Position numbers and translations under genes: made by a program. From contig NC_015151.1 of assembly GCF_000190315.1 (NCBI RefSeq), positions 1,860,001 to 1,924,000 on the forward strand: DNA of 64,000 nt, read 5' to 3'. This document shows, piece by piece, positions 55,913 to 64,000 of this stretch. The notes below the pieces were generated by a model. The model was not told the DNA's origin. It worked only from the letters and a program-made list of their open reading frames with translations, and ran no database searches. Position 1 is the stretch's first letter; every line of letters starts with the position of its first letter. This DNA is from Vulcanisaeta moutnovskia 768-28 (GTDB lineage: Archaea; Thermoproteota; Thermoprotei; Thermoproteales; Thermocladiaceae).

Positions 55913-56449
55913 TTACGTGCGTGCCAGCGCCCTACCACGACGCCTATTAACGCCTAGATTCCTGAGCCGACTTTGATTGCTCACGTCTTTACTGCCACGG
56001 CTTAAGGCATCTATTGCGTACTTAGTTAATTTCTCAATGCCCACACTCCTCACCAATCCATCAACAATCCTAAGCCAAGCATTAAACGACTCCTTACTCG
56101 GCGCTGCACACCTTATGGAGCCTAGGCCCACCACCTCCTGCCTATAGAACTCCATTAGCCTCAGTGGCTCCCTAGGCACTAAAATAACTGCGCCCTGGGT
56201 GTTGCACCCTGGCGTTATTATTGTGGTGTCGAAGTACTCCTCAAGCCCCGAATCCTCTATTATCCAGGTGATGACATCAATACCAAGGCTTGGCCTCAGC
56301 ACTATCCAGGCAATGTCGGTTATTGGATCCTCAAAGACTAGGTCGAACCCCCTAAAGCCGCTTAGTACCGTGCACCAGTAATTAATGAAGTCAGCATTGT
56401 CAGGGCCAGAGCACGCCGTGTTTAGGCCATTGATTAATACCCTAACCAT
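55913..56449 (-). CDS. hypothetical protein paired with a tandem-AbrB protein
   Basis: 178 residues from ATG 56449, overlapping the AbrB stop. Mixed alpha/beta: VLINGLNTACSGPDNADFINYWC, FDLVFEDPITDIAWIVLRP, TTIITPGCNTQGAVILVPREP, then a helical basic tail ending in Arg-rich GVNRRRGRALART. No family recognised. The two-gene overlap suggests that the AbrB-like protein regulates or partners it. Confidence 0.6.
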   Translation of the reverse strand: MVRVLINGLNTACSGPDNADFINYWCTVLSGFRGFDLVFEDPITDIAWIVLRPSLGIDVITWIIEDSGLEEYFDTTIITPGCNTQGAVILVPREPLRLMEFYRQEVVGLGSIRCAAPSKESFNAWLRIVDGLVRSVGIEKLTKYAIDALSRGSKDVSNQSRLRNLGVNRRRGRALART

Positions 56450-56774
56450 GATTAACCACCCTAAACTCCTCCTCAAACTCATCACTGCTCAACGGGCTTA
56501 TTGACAAAACCTCAACCTCATCGAGAGGCCTAATGTTGAATAAGAGCCTAACGCTCCTCGGTATTGTGAACTGGCGGCTGGCGGTATTCCTAGTCTTGAG
56601 CAGTAGGACCCTCCTCAACTCAATAACCCTGCCACTATGCCTAATAATAACCCTAGCATACCTAGCCCACTCAATACCTAATAGCCTAACAACACTGGCC
56701 GGTATCAATACCTGGCCATTGATATAGACCCTTATTCTATAGGGGAGCCCATTTATGGGCTTAGGCCCGTTCAT
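56442..56774 (-). CDS. tandem-AbrB-fold protein, copy 3
   Basis: 110 residues from ATG 56774, chosen since AATTTTTATTGG at about 56800-56810 is the likely TATA. Halves: IRVYINGQVLIPASVVRLLGIEWARYARVII and SRQFTIPRSVRLLFNIRPLDEVEVL. Same family as the genes at 30522, 31875 and 58915. Here the downstream partner is a different, larger protein. Confidence 0.7.
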   Translation of the reverse strand: MNGPKPINGLPYRIRVYINGQVLIPASVVRLLGIEWARYARVIIRHSGRVIELRRVLLLKTRNTASRQFTIPRSVRLLFNIRPLDEVEVLSISPLSSDEFEEEFRVVNHG

Positions 56775-57139
56775 TATCTTTCTAGAATTCAATTGCCAAT
56801 AAAAATTTTTCCTATGGCCTTGGCAAAGAGTGTGCGTGTTATTTAGTTAAATTGAAAAGAATGAAATGAGAGGATTGACTCAATAACAAAAGAGTGCGTA
56901 CGGTGAGTAACACTTAATTACGTATGACACATATTTCTCATACTGCCATGGATTTATTTTAGAAAGAGTTGATTGTTATTTAGGTACCCAAGCGGGTACC
57001 TTAGTGGTGGGGTATAATAGCCCTAAATGCTAATTCCAATAATCACACTCCTCGCAATCCTAGTCTGAGATCTCCATAAAAACCGCGAATGCATCAATTC
57101 ATATTGTACAGTGTCGAGCCTAAGATGTTACGATGACGA
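56775..57139. other. intergenic region with one perfect hairpin
   Basis: AGGTACCC (56982-56989) pairs with GGGTACCT (56994-57001) around AAGC, an 8 bp stem. It may be a terminator-like or RNA element between divergent/convergent surface genes. Nothing else was found in this 365-base gap. Confidence 0.4.
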
Positions 57140-58645
57140 TTATTGCTGATTCATAGGGCCATAAACATCGCCCTTATAGTATAGGTAGAGTGTTATGTAA
57201 TACGCGGAATCACCAATGTAGACTAGGGCCCTCGCTGTGCTCACCGGTGCGTATTTTATGGATTTACCGAAGACTATTGGTCCATTATCCATTAGATAGT
57301 TTGGCCATGATCCGTAGGGTATGATCACTGTCTGGGTTATTGGGACTCCCGGTGATTGACCCTGTGAATTCCTAACAACATTGGCTATGAGTATCATTGG
57401 AGTGTTGGGTAGGTTCCAGTAGCAGGTTGAGTAGTCATTGGCGTTGGATAGGGCCAACACACTGCATGGTATTGGGTATGAGTGAGAACCACCACCGGGA
57501 TTCAACGTGAAGTTTAGGCTCTCGAATGAGTACCCGTACAAGCTCCTGTAGACAGCTATTATCCTAAGGCCGAGGGCTGAGGAGCCCGGGTTCTGGAGGA
57601 CACCAATGTTGCTAAGGCAGTTCCTGAGTATGTGTGGGTCTACGAAGATCACCGAGTTATAATTGCTACCGCTTGGTAGGATACCCACAGTGAGTAGTGG
57701 CACCGATTGGGCTGGGTATTGGTAGTACGTGTAGTCAGAGAGCCCACCTATTGACGCCGTTATTATGAGGAAGTACGTGTTATCCCCATCATAAGCCATT
57801 GGCAGTGTGAATGCCGCAACGCCACTCGCATTTGTCATTGATGTTTCAGAACCCTCAATAACGAGTGGATTACTTATTATTATTGTGAAGGTTGATGAAT
57901 TCGGTAATGACACTGTGCTTGGTGCTGGTGTACATGGTGTCAATATGCCGTATTGACATGCCAAGTCATTACCAGCCTGGTCAGTTATGAAGTACTGAAT
58001 ACTAACGCTTGCACCACTAACCGGCGAATCACTGCCGTAACCCAAAACCCTAATGTATAGGTTGAATCCCCCTGGGCCACTTGGTGGAAATCCAGTGACT
58101 GTTATGTTTAGGACCGGAGTTATCACTAGCATGAAGTCGTAATCCCCACCGAGACCCAGCAACTCCTTAACCTCGTCATAATTTATTAGCCAGCCCGTGG
58201 GAGTTGATGGTATGAAGAGCCAGGAATTGCTTATGGATATGGCGCCAATGCCGTACTGGCTCAGGTACTTCCTAAAACCAACACCACTAATCTGGCTCAG
58301 TAGGCAGGAGTTATTGGCGAGTACTGGGCTTGGCACAAGACCATTAACATAGTCCCAATAGACCAAAGCCATTACCTTGAATGGGTCTAGGTGGTATGGT
58401 TGATTTGGTTCGGCTAATCCAAAGGACGTTATTTGACTTGCATTCAGCCCCCAATAAATTGGGTTCCCAGGGCTCGTAACAATGTACTGAAGCAGTGATT
58501 GAGCCATTGCATTGAGCTGGAACATATTAACCTCAGAACCAGCCGAATAGGAGTAATTGGGTATTAGCAGTAGGAATATTACTATGCTGGCCAGTATCAC
58601 AGATAGTATTAATACCAACTCGATTGCGCTAGACTGCCCGCCCAT
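57140..58645 (-). CDS. large pilin-like surface protein
   Basis: About 501 residues. N-terminus MGGQSSAIELVLILSVILASIVIFLLL resembles class III signal peptides of archaeal pilins (cleavage before a Q/S-x-x-E hydrophobic helix). The rest is an extracellular beta-rich domain with a Pro/Gly/Ser composition, an Ig-like segment (VSGASVSIQYFITD...GVAAFTLPMAY) and cysteines. Likely a structural subunit or adhesin for the pilus genes next door; much larger than ordinary pilins. Confidence 0.65.
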   Translation of the reverse strand: MGGQSSAIELVLILSVILASIVIFLLLIPNYSYSAGSEVNMFQLNAMAQSLLQYIVTSPGNPIYWGLNASQITSFGLAEPNQPYHLDPFKVMALVYWDYVNGLVPSPVLANNSCLLSQISGVGFRKYLSQYGIGAISISNSWLFIPSTPTGWLINYDEVKELLGLGGDYDFMLVITPVLNITVTGFPPSGPGGFNLYIRVLGYGSDSPVSGASVSIQYFITDQAGNDLACQYGILTPCTPAPSTVSLPNSSTFTIIISNPLVIEGSETSMTNASGVAAFTLPMAYDGDNTYFLIITASIGGLSDYTYYQYPAQSVPLLTVGILPSGSNYNSVIFVDPHILRNCLSNIGVLQNPGSSALGLRIIAVYRSLYGYSFESLNFTLNPGGGSHSYPIPCSVLALSNANDYSTCYWNLPNTPMILIANVVRNSQGQSPGVPITQTVIIPYGSWPNYLMDNGPIVFGKSIKYAPVSTARALVYIGDSAYYITLYLYYKGDVYGPMNQQ

Positions 58646-58914
58646 CATTAATTAGAAGTTGATTGAGTTTAAAAACCAATAAACTCTTTCTAAAATAGGT
58701 TAAGACTCAACCAAATAAAGATTGGTCATTTCATAATTGGCATAGGAATATGGGTAACGATTAATTACGATACCAACAAATTGGGATGAAATCTCTTTGT
58801 CACATTTAACAGAGGTATGAGGACTTAGCAGTATTATTAACCATATTGCCGTCAATTCTTTGTTATTTTCATGCTTAGAGTTTTTATATTAGGGATTGAA
58901 TGTATAGGTACATT

Positions 58915-59250
58915 ATGAGGGCGAAGCCAGTTGATGAACTTCCCTATAGGACTAAGATCTACGTTAATAGTCAAGTCCTTTTGCCGGTTAGTTTGGTTAG
59001 GGCTCTTGGTTTTGAGTGGGTTAGGTATGCTGACGTAACGATTAGGCATGGTGATGATACCATAGTCATAAACAACACTAAACTCCTAAGGACTAGGCAC
59101 ACCGCCAGTAGGCAATTCACAATACCAAGGGAAATAAGGGAGAAGTACGGAATAAAGCCACTAGATGAAATAGAAATACTGGCAATAAAACCAAAACAGG
59201 CGAAGGAAACAAAGACCGAGATTGAAGCTAAGACTAATCCCATTGGATGA
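58915..59250 (+). CDS. tandem-AbrB-fold protein, copy 4
   Basis: 111 residues from ATG 58915, supported by TTTTTATATTA at 58880-58890. TKIYVNSQVLLPVSLVRALGFEWVRYADVTI and SRQFTIPREIREKYGIKPLDEIEIL. Its DNA is nearly identical to the copy at 31875 over the first half, marking a recent duplication. Followed by an Lys/Glu/Thr-rich tail. No small partner gene follows. Confidence 0.75.
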   Translation: MRAKPVDELPYRTKIYVNSQVLLPVSLVRALGFEWVRYADVTIRHGDDTIVINNTKLLRTRHTASRQFTIPREIREKYGIKPLDEIEILAIKPKQAKETKTEIEAKTNPIG

Positions 59251-59332
59251 TTGTTGATAACATGCAATAGCCTTGATTTAAAATCGATCAGTAGACAGTC
59301 CAACATTCTTGGGTTGGCTTTATTAAATTCGG

Positions 59333-60163
59333 TTATTCTATTGAGGATATTGTAGAATCAATTAGTAGGTACATCACATAACCCATCACTGGTGAGTATA
59401 TTAATGTAGTTATTAAGAGAACAAGTGTTGGACTTAAAGTAATAGATCCTAGGTATATAGGTCCTAATGGCGATATTGTAACTATAATAAGCACGAGTAA
59501 TATCGGTAAGAGTAATGCTGTGACTAAATATACCTCCATAAATAAACTAAGTACCTGGGTAGCACTTCTTAATTTATTATACTTATTTCTAACTAAATAC
59601 TCGAGCTTAAGCATTAGTATGTCGGCTAGGTTAGCACTGATTAGATAGGTCTCAGTAATGAGACTGAAGACTTCGTTGTAGGTTCTTGATGGGACACGAT
59701 TAAGGCTTGCTCTTAGTGCCGTAAGTATATCCATACCCCCCTCCCTAGCATCCTTAAGTATTATTTTAAATTCCCTGGCTATGTATGGGTCTCTTTCAAT
59801 TATGGCTAAGGTGTCAATTAACTCCTCAAGTGTCACACCACTGGCTACTAGAGGTGTCATGATCATCAGCGTATTAGCTAGGTACCTCTCAAAGTGACTT
59901 GTCCTCACGTAAACCTTGGCATTCATATACACAAGCACGGATAGGTAATCAATGAGTAATACAGTTGTTACAATGAGCAGAATATCCCTTAATGTAATTA
60001 TTGGTATTAGTACATAAGCCATTATTAATGCAATGATGATGAATGGAGTGTACGTGGTTATTACGATTACGAAATCCCTATTGAAATCATAACCACTAAG
60101 CATATGAAGCCTATTAACGTAACCACCAACCCAATGCCTATAAGCCCTTATTGGGTTAATCAA
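59333..60163 (-). CDS. TadC-like type II/IV secretion membrane protein
   Basis: 276 residues. Two N-terminal membrane spans, a cytoplasmic T2SSF domain (FERYLANTLMIMTPLVASGVTLEELIDTLAI ... GGMDILTALRASLNRVP), and two C-terminal spans (FMEVYLVTALLLPILLVLIIV, LVLLITTLIYSPVMGYVMYLL). Platform protein of archaeal pilus assembly, half of the usual FlaJ/PilC duplication. It overlaps the ATPase gene by 4 bases. Confidence 0.85.
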   Translation of the reverse strand: MINPIRAYRHWVGGYVNRLHMLSGYDFNRDFVIVITTYTPFIIIALIMAYVLIPIITLRDILLIVTTVLLIDYLSVLVYMNAKVYVRTSHFERYLANTLMIMTPLVASGVTLEELIDTLAIIERDPYIAREFKIILKDAREGGMDILTALRASLNRVPSRTYNEVFSLITETYLISANLADILMLKLEYLVRNKYNKLRSATQVLSLFMEVYLVTALLLPILLVLIIVTISPLGPIYLGSITLSPTLVLLITTLIYSPVMGYVMYLLIDSTISSIE

Positions 60164-61620
60164 GGTAGTTCACCACTAATCACGGTCTTATGCGTTCTCT
60201 CTGGATCAACATAATAATTCCTAGTAACCCTAAAAACAGCCTCCGGTGATCTAAACCCATACTTCGCCATAGCTACCATTACCTCAGTTCTTCTCTTAAG
60301 TTCTCCATCCACTTCCTCTTGCAATACCTTACCCATCCTAATTAAATCGGCTATTAAGGCACTATCACTCAATTTAATGATATCATCTTTATCCTTACTC
60401 CACCTAAACAACGTATTAACCCTTAAACCGTCTCTCGATACATCAAGTAACTCACTAATATCGATCACACGCCTAGCGATTCTGCCGCTCACCTTTACCC
60501 TATTAATTAATATGAACACATTGGCCAGTGGTATTAAGGCTGGCGGAACGTTCATTGGCCTAGACAACAGTCTCCTCACGGCAGCGTTCAGGGAACTAGC
60601 ATGTATTGTGGTTAAGCCAGTATGGCCGCTGGCTAATCCCTGGAAGAAGACATAGGCCTCTTCACCTCTTAATTCGCCAACGACTAAATAATCAGGTCTT
60701 ATTCTCATTGAGACTTTGACGAGTTCGTACGCTGTCACATTTCGAACGCCAGGCGTTTCGGATTCCCTAATTACTAATGGAACCCACTGCTCATGGGGTA
60801 TATTTATCTCCCTAGTATCCTCAATAGTCACAATCCTAGCCTCGGGCCTTATAAGGAATAGCAATGCATTAAGTAGTGTCGTTTTACCTGCACCAGTCGG
60901 GCCGATGATGACCATGTTTATACCATTCTCAAGCATAAACCATAGAGTTGCTGCCGCATCAGCCTTAATGACGCCATCAATTATTAAGTCAATAACAGTT
61001 ATGGGATTAGCCCTGAACTTCCTAATGGTGATTATGGAACCATAAGGCGAGATATCCTTAAGCCCAAGTTCAACCCTGAGTCCCTCTGGCAATAACCCCT
61101 CCAGTATTGGGTATGCCGAACTAACGTTCTTACCAACCCTCTGGCTAATCTTCACGACAAGGCTGTTTAACTCATCGTTACTTAGGGTAATATTAGTCCT
61201 TAAGTGCTCATATCTACTATGCCATACATAAACGGGCTTATTGGGTCCATTAATATTAACGTCCTCAGTATAATCATCCCTAATTAATGGGTCAATTTTA
61301 CCATAACCTGCGGTATCCCGCACCAAGTAATACATAACGTTTCTTATTTCATCATCACCTAACTTAATCCTCAACTTACTCATTGTCTCATTAATCAATG
61401 CCCTTAAGTAGACCTCGACGTTATTACCCTCCGGCAATTTATCGCTCATTCTGAGTAATTCCCTGGATTTCATAAGTACTTTACTTGCATTATCACTAAG
61501 TGTTGGTTCAATCACGTTATACAAATAAAGCCCAGTGGTTCTATCTCTAACGATAACTACATTAACCAATCCCTTAATAATCTCATACTCATCAATTAAC
61601 TCAATGTCTTTCTCGGTCAC
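60160..61620 (-). CDS. TadA/VirB11-type secretion ATPase
   Basis: 486 residues. N-terminal domain about 1-150, then Walker A IIGPTGAGKTTLLNALL near residue 240, Asp box VTIEDTREINIPHEQW, RIRPDYLVVGELRGEEAY (Walker B) and His box GHTGLTTIHASS. Motor for assembling type IV pili. Translated with the TadC-like gene (4-base overlap). Confidence 0.93.
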   Translation of the reverse strand: MTEKDIELIDEYEIIKGLVNVVIVRDRTTGLYLYNVIEPTLSDNASKVLMKSRELLRMSDKLPEGNNVEVYLRALINETMSKLRIKLGDDEIRNVMYYLVRDTAGYGKIDPLIRDDYTEDVNINGPNKPVYVWHSRYEHLRTNITLSNDELNSLVVKISQRVGKNVSSAYPILEGLLPEGLRVELGLKDISPYGSIITIRKFRANPITVIDLIIDGVIKADAAATLWFMLENGINMVIIGPTGAGKTTLLNALLFLIRPEARIVTIEDTREINIPHEQWVPLVIRESETPGVRNVTAYELVKVSMRIRPDYLVVGELRGEEAYVFFQGLASGHTGLTTIHASSLNAAVRRLLSRPMNVPPALIPLANVFILINRVKVSGRIARRVIDISELLDVSRDGLRVNTLFRWSKDKDDIIKLSDSALIADLIRMGKVLQEEVDGELKRRTEVMVAMAKYGFRSPEAVFRVTRNYYVDPERTHKTVISGELP

Positions 61621-61711
61621 GGGAATAATTTCAATTCTGGGTTATAAATCTTTAATTTTAAAATTTAGACTTATAATTTTGAAACTGAACTTATTAACTT
61701 GAGGCGTTAAC

Positions 61712-62620
61712 ATGCAAAGAGGAACAACTCTCTATCTAATGACGATGATAGCTGTAGTAATTACAATTATAGTACCATATGTACTATTGCCAAGAGGTTT
61801 TGTTCAAGTAAGTATTGATAGATTAGTACTGGACGTACCAATACCCTACAGTATATTGGGATCTACATTGACTGCTATAGCCATAGCCATCGAACTACTA
61901 CCACTATCTATCACCGAATATAGACTGTGGAGAGAGAATAATGAAATACTCATGGAGATACCCACAGTGATCAGGATACTCAGAGATGGCTTAGGTTCAG
62001 GTCAGTCCTTAAGTAACATTGCAGAAATGCTCACTAAGGTTGGCAGAGGCAGATTAAGCGGGATACTTGCTGAGTCAATTATGAAGGAAAGCATGGGCAT
62101 AATAACAATTAAGGAGGACCTGACCAGGATATCTAGGGAGCTTGGCAATAATTACTTAGCAATACTCGCAGTAATGCTTGATACGGCAATAAAGTCAGGG
62201 GCTAGACTCCAGGAAACCCTAGACATGGCTTACAAGTCCTTTGAGGACACAGTAAGTTATTACCTAGATAAGGCTAGCCAGGTTAAGCCGTACCTAGCCT
62301 TGATATACGTGGTAATGGCAATATACATAGTACTCGCGGGTATAGTAATTTACCTAATGGTACCAAGCATAAGTAAGATAACGGTTAGTGTATCGGCTGG
62401 TGGCATCGCAACACCAACAATCTCCATGATTAATGTACAATTATTCTCATCAATCATAGTAATAAGTGGCGTGGTGCAATCAATAATTGCTGGCTTGATA
62501 ATTGGGAGAATAGTTTATGGAAGACCAATAGTGGGCTTATTACACGCATCAATTTTAATAATTACCATAACCTTAGTAAATTACGTAATGTACGTAATGA
62601 TATACCTACACACCGTGTGA
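61712..62620 (+). CDS. second TadB/TadC-like membrane protein
   Basis: 302 residues from ATG 61712. Two N-terminal spans, a T2SSF domain (EIPTVIRILRDGLGSGQSLSNIAEML ... ARLQETLDMAYKSFEDTVS), and three C-terminal spans. Complements the protein at 59333: Tad-like systems use two such halves. It is transcribed away from the ATPase pair across a 90-base divergent promoter, then followed by pilin genes. Confidence 0.85.
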   Translation: MQRGTTLYLMTMIAVVITIIVPYVLLPRGFVQVSIDRLVLDVPIPYSILGSTLTAIAIAIELLPLSITEYRLWRENNEILMEIPTVIRILRDGLGSGQSLSNIAEMLTKVGRGRLSGILAESIMKESMGIITIKEDLTRISRELGNNYLAILAVMLDTAIKSGARLQETLDMAYKSFEDTVSYYLDKASQVKPYLALIYVVMAIYIVLAGIVIYLMVPSISKITVSVSAGGIATPTISMINVQLFSSIIVISGVVQSIIAGLIIGRIVYGRPIVGLLHASILIITITLVNYVMYVMIYLHTV

Positions 62621-62678
62621 AAAAAGATTCGATAAATTGAAAGATAGATTTATAAAGATGTACGTGAATTAGGAATTG

Positions 62679-63137
62679 ATGATGCAGAATAGAAATAACA
62701 GAAAAAGCCTGGGTATAGAACCGATAGTGGCGGCTATACTACTAATAGTCATAACAGTGGTAGCCGCAGTACTACTCTACATGTGGTTCAGTGGATACTT
62801 AACAGCGACAACAACCAAGGTAAGCTCAATGGCAACACCAGAGCAATTTCAGGTAACCGCGGCAAGTCTATCGGCTAGTAATGGATTAACGGCTTACGTA
62901 CAGAACACCGGCACAGTACCAGTAACAATAGCAGACATCTACATATTAAGTTCACCAAATGGCAACCTGCTGTGTAATATAACAATTCCTGAAACCACAA
63001 TAAATCCTGGGTCAACAGTAGAGATTACAGCAAGATTGCCATCAACATGCAGTATAAGTCAGGGGACAGCTTACGATTTATTATTCGTCACATCAAGCGG
63101 TACTAAATACACTACATCCGTGGTGGCATCATCGTAG
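62679..63137 (+). CDS. type IV pilin-like protein
   Basis: About 152 residues from ATG 62679. RKSLGIEPIVAAILLIVITVVAAVLLYMW is an archaeal class III signal peptide plus hydrophobic pilin helix (cleavage probably near Gly before IEPI). Globular Ser/Thr-rich domain with a VQNTGTVPVTI segment and two cysteines. Major pilin candidate. Confidence 0.85.
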   Translation: MMQNRNNRKSLGIEPIVAAILLIVITVVAAVLLYMWFSGYLTATTTKVSSMATPEQFQVTAASLSASNGLTAYVQNTGTVPVTIADIYILSSPNGNLLCNITIPETTINPGSTVEITARLPSTCSISQGTAYDLLFVTSSGTKYTTSVVASS

Positions 63138-63191
63138 TCAGGTGAAAACGTTGAGCATTTTAAGTCAAAATCGCATCATAAGTGATTTCTT

Positions 63192-63641
63192 ATGGTTTCC
63201 TCCGGTATTAGTGAGGTTGTAGGTGCAACAATACTGCTAGTCATAGCTGTAGCCCTAAGTCTCCTAATCTTTGGCTACTTCTACGGATACATAGAATCAC
63301 TCGGGTACTCGCTGGCAAATGCCCTTACCCACTCCTGTGAATTCACAATAATGAGCATAGCCTTTAATGCCTCAGTTTCGTCTATAGGCTCCATAAGCAT
63401 AGCCATTTATAATTATGGCAATACGCCATGCGAGATATCAAGCATATACATACTCAATGAATCCACTATATACCAAATAACCACAACAAGTAACTGTATA
63501 ACAAACCCAATAATTAGGCTGAATCCAGAACAAGTGGCAATACTAAATTACACAAACCTAAACATACTGTACGAGACAAACTACGAAGTAAAGGTGGTCT
63601 CCTGTGATGGATTCACAGCCGAGGGTGAGCTTGGGCAGTAG
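63192..63641 (+). CDS. pilin-like protein
   Basis: 149 residues. MVSSGISEVVGATILLVIAVALSLLIFGYFYGY is a pilin N-terminal helix with Ser-Glu-Val-Val after a Gly-Ile step, a class III processing site. Extracellular domain with four cysteines (CEFTI, CEISS, CITNP, CDGFT). Overlaps the following pilin by 35 bases. Confidence 0.8.
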   Translation: MVSSGISEVVGATILLVIAVALSLLIFGYFYGYIESLGYSLANALTHSCEFTIMSIAFNASVSSIGSISIAIYNYGNTPCEISSIYILNESTIYQITTTSNCITNPIIRLNPEQVAILNYTNLNILYETNYEVKVVSCDGFTAEGELGQ

Positions 63642-64000
63642 GGGTTCGGGGGAGCTGTACGTAATGGTGATAATAATCATAATAGTCATAACGGCTCTCG
63701 CCATAATTTACTCAGTGCTTAATGGCTTTAGTAAGTACGTAATGGAAAAACAACAATCATTAGAATCCCTTATGAGTACTGAAGCAAGTGCATCACTTAG
63801 CAACTTTAACACTGTGGGTAACAACTATGTAATTGCCATAAAGATAAGCGGTGTCACGCCACTTAGTAATGCCATGGCTGTGTGTAAGTACGATACAGGA
63901 AATACGCAGTACATGCAATATTGCAGTTATGTAATTAATAATGGCGCAATATACGTAACGGTACCAAATGCATTAATTAATGAAGGAACAGGAAACCTGA
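63607..64000 (+). CDS. pilin-like protein, cut by window edge
   Basis: ATG 63607 opens a frame that remains open to the end of the window: a polar leader of 13 residues, then SGELYVMVIIIIIVITALAIIYSVL, a pilin hydrophobic helix, and a Ser/Thr/Asn-rich extracellular domain (TVGNNYVIAIKISG). The start overlaps the previous gene by 35 bases. C-terminus outside the window. Confidence 0.7.
   Translation, partial: MDSQPRVSLGSRGSGELYVMVIIIIIVITALAIIYSVLNGFSKYVMEKQQSLESLMSTEASASLSNFNTVGNNYVIAIKISGVTPLSNAMAVCKYDTGNTQYMQYCSYVINNGAIYVTVPNALINEGTGNL

Overview
The window looks like a hyperthermophilic crenarchaeon of the Thermoproteales (Vulcanisaeta/Caldivirga-like). The pointers are PaREP1 and PaRep2b family genes, a GAT-QueC fusion next to QueE, archaeal PurP, the archaeal pantothenate route (pantoate kinase and phosphopantothenate synthetase), a PDCD5-like protein, archaeal pilins, and many genes whose start codon lies about 25 bases after a TATA box (leaderless transcription).

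Layout. 1-18 kb is mosaic: a partial TnpB at the left edge, a DUF3782-like gene, a DUF996 membrane protein, PaREP1 and PaRep2b genes, two pieces of an aldo/keto reductase, an AT-rich island of two exported proteins, and a complete IS200/IS605 element (8297-10087) that has landed inside a vapBC operon and removed the vapC start. Then come an orphan 2-oxoacid:ferredoxin oxidoreductase beta subunit, thpR, a P-loop ATPase, a run of strongly base-paired non-coding sequence (16334-16646), a small RuvC-only TnpB-like protein with intact catalytic residues, and cbiZ. 18-27 kb holds an ABC exporter operon with an ArsR-like regulator and ATGA-coupled small genes, an ornithine cyclodeaminase-like gene, membrane proteins, a MobA-like nucleotidyltransferase, DedA and a PDCD5-like protein. 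27-33 kb is a graveyard of defence and toxin-antitoxin genes: frameshifted vapB, shortened vapC, decayed archaeal ATPase, broken hepT/mntA, PaREP1, and a multicopy family of tandem-AbrB proteins with small partners. 33-37 kb carries CoA and archaeosine biosynthesis.

37.6-52.8 kb is a nearly complete purine cluster in divergent units: purK-purE, purL-purF-purF2-purM, purC, purD, purP2-purP1-purS-purQ-purT, and a phosphoribosyltransferase. purF is followed by a degenerate second copy without the glutaminase cysteine. No purO, purH, purB or purN is present here. The intergenic regions share an AT-rich dyad TTTAA-N8-TTAAA that could be a common operator. 53-64 kb is cell surface: a YVTN beta-propeller protein, pilin-like proteins, and a type IV pilus/secretion locus (TadA-type ATPase, two half-size TadC-type membrane proteins on opposite strands, and three pilin-like genes, the last cut by the window edge).

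The most unusual locus is 15405-17417. Two blocks of dense RNA secondary structure, the second a three-way junction closed by a 16 bp stem, lie between a P-loop ATPase and a 256-residue RuvC/zinc-ribbon protein that lacks the usual TnpB N-terminal half. All function assignments rest on reading the translated sequences; no database search was run.
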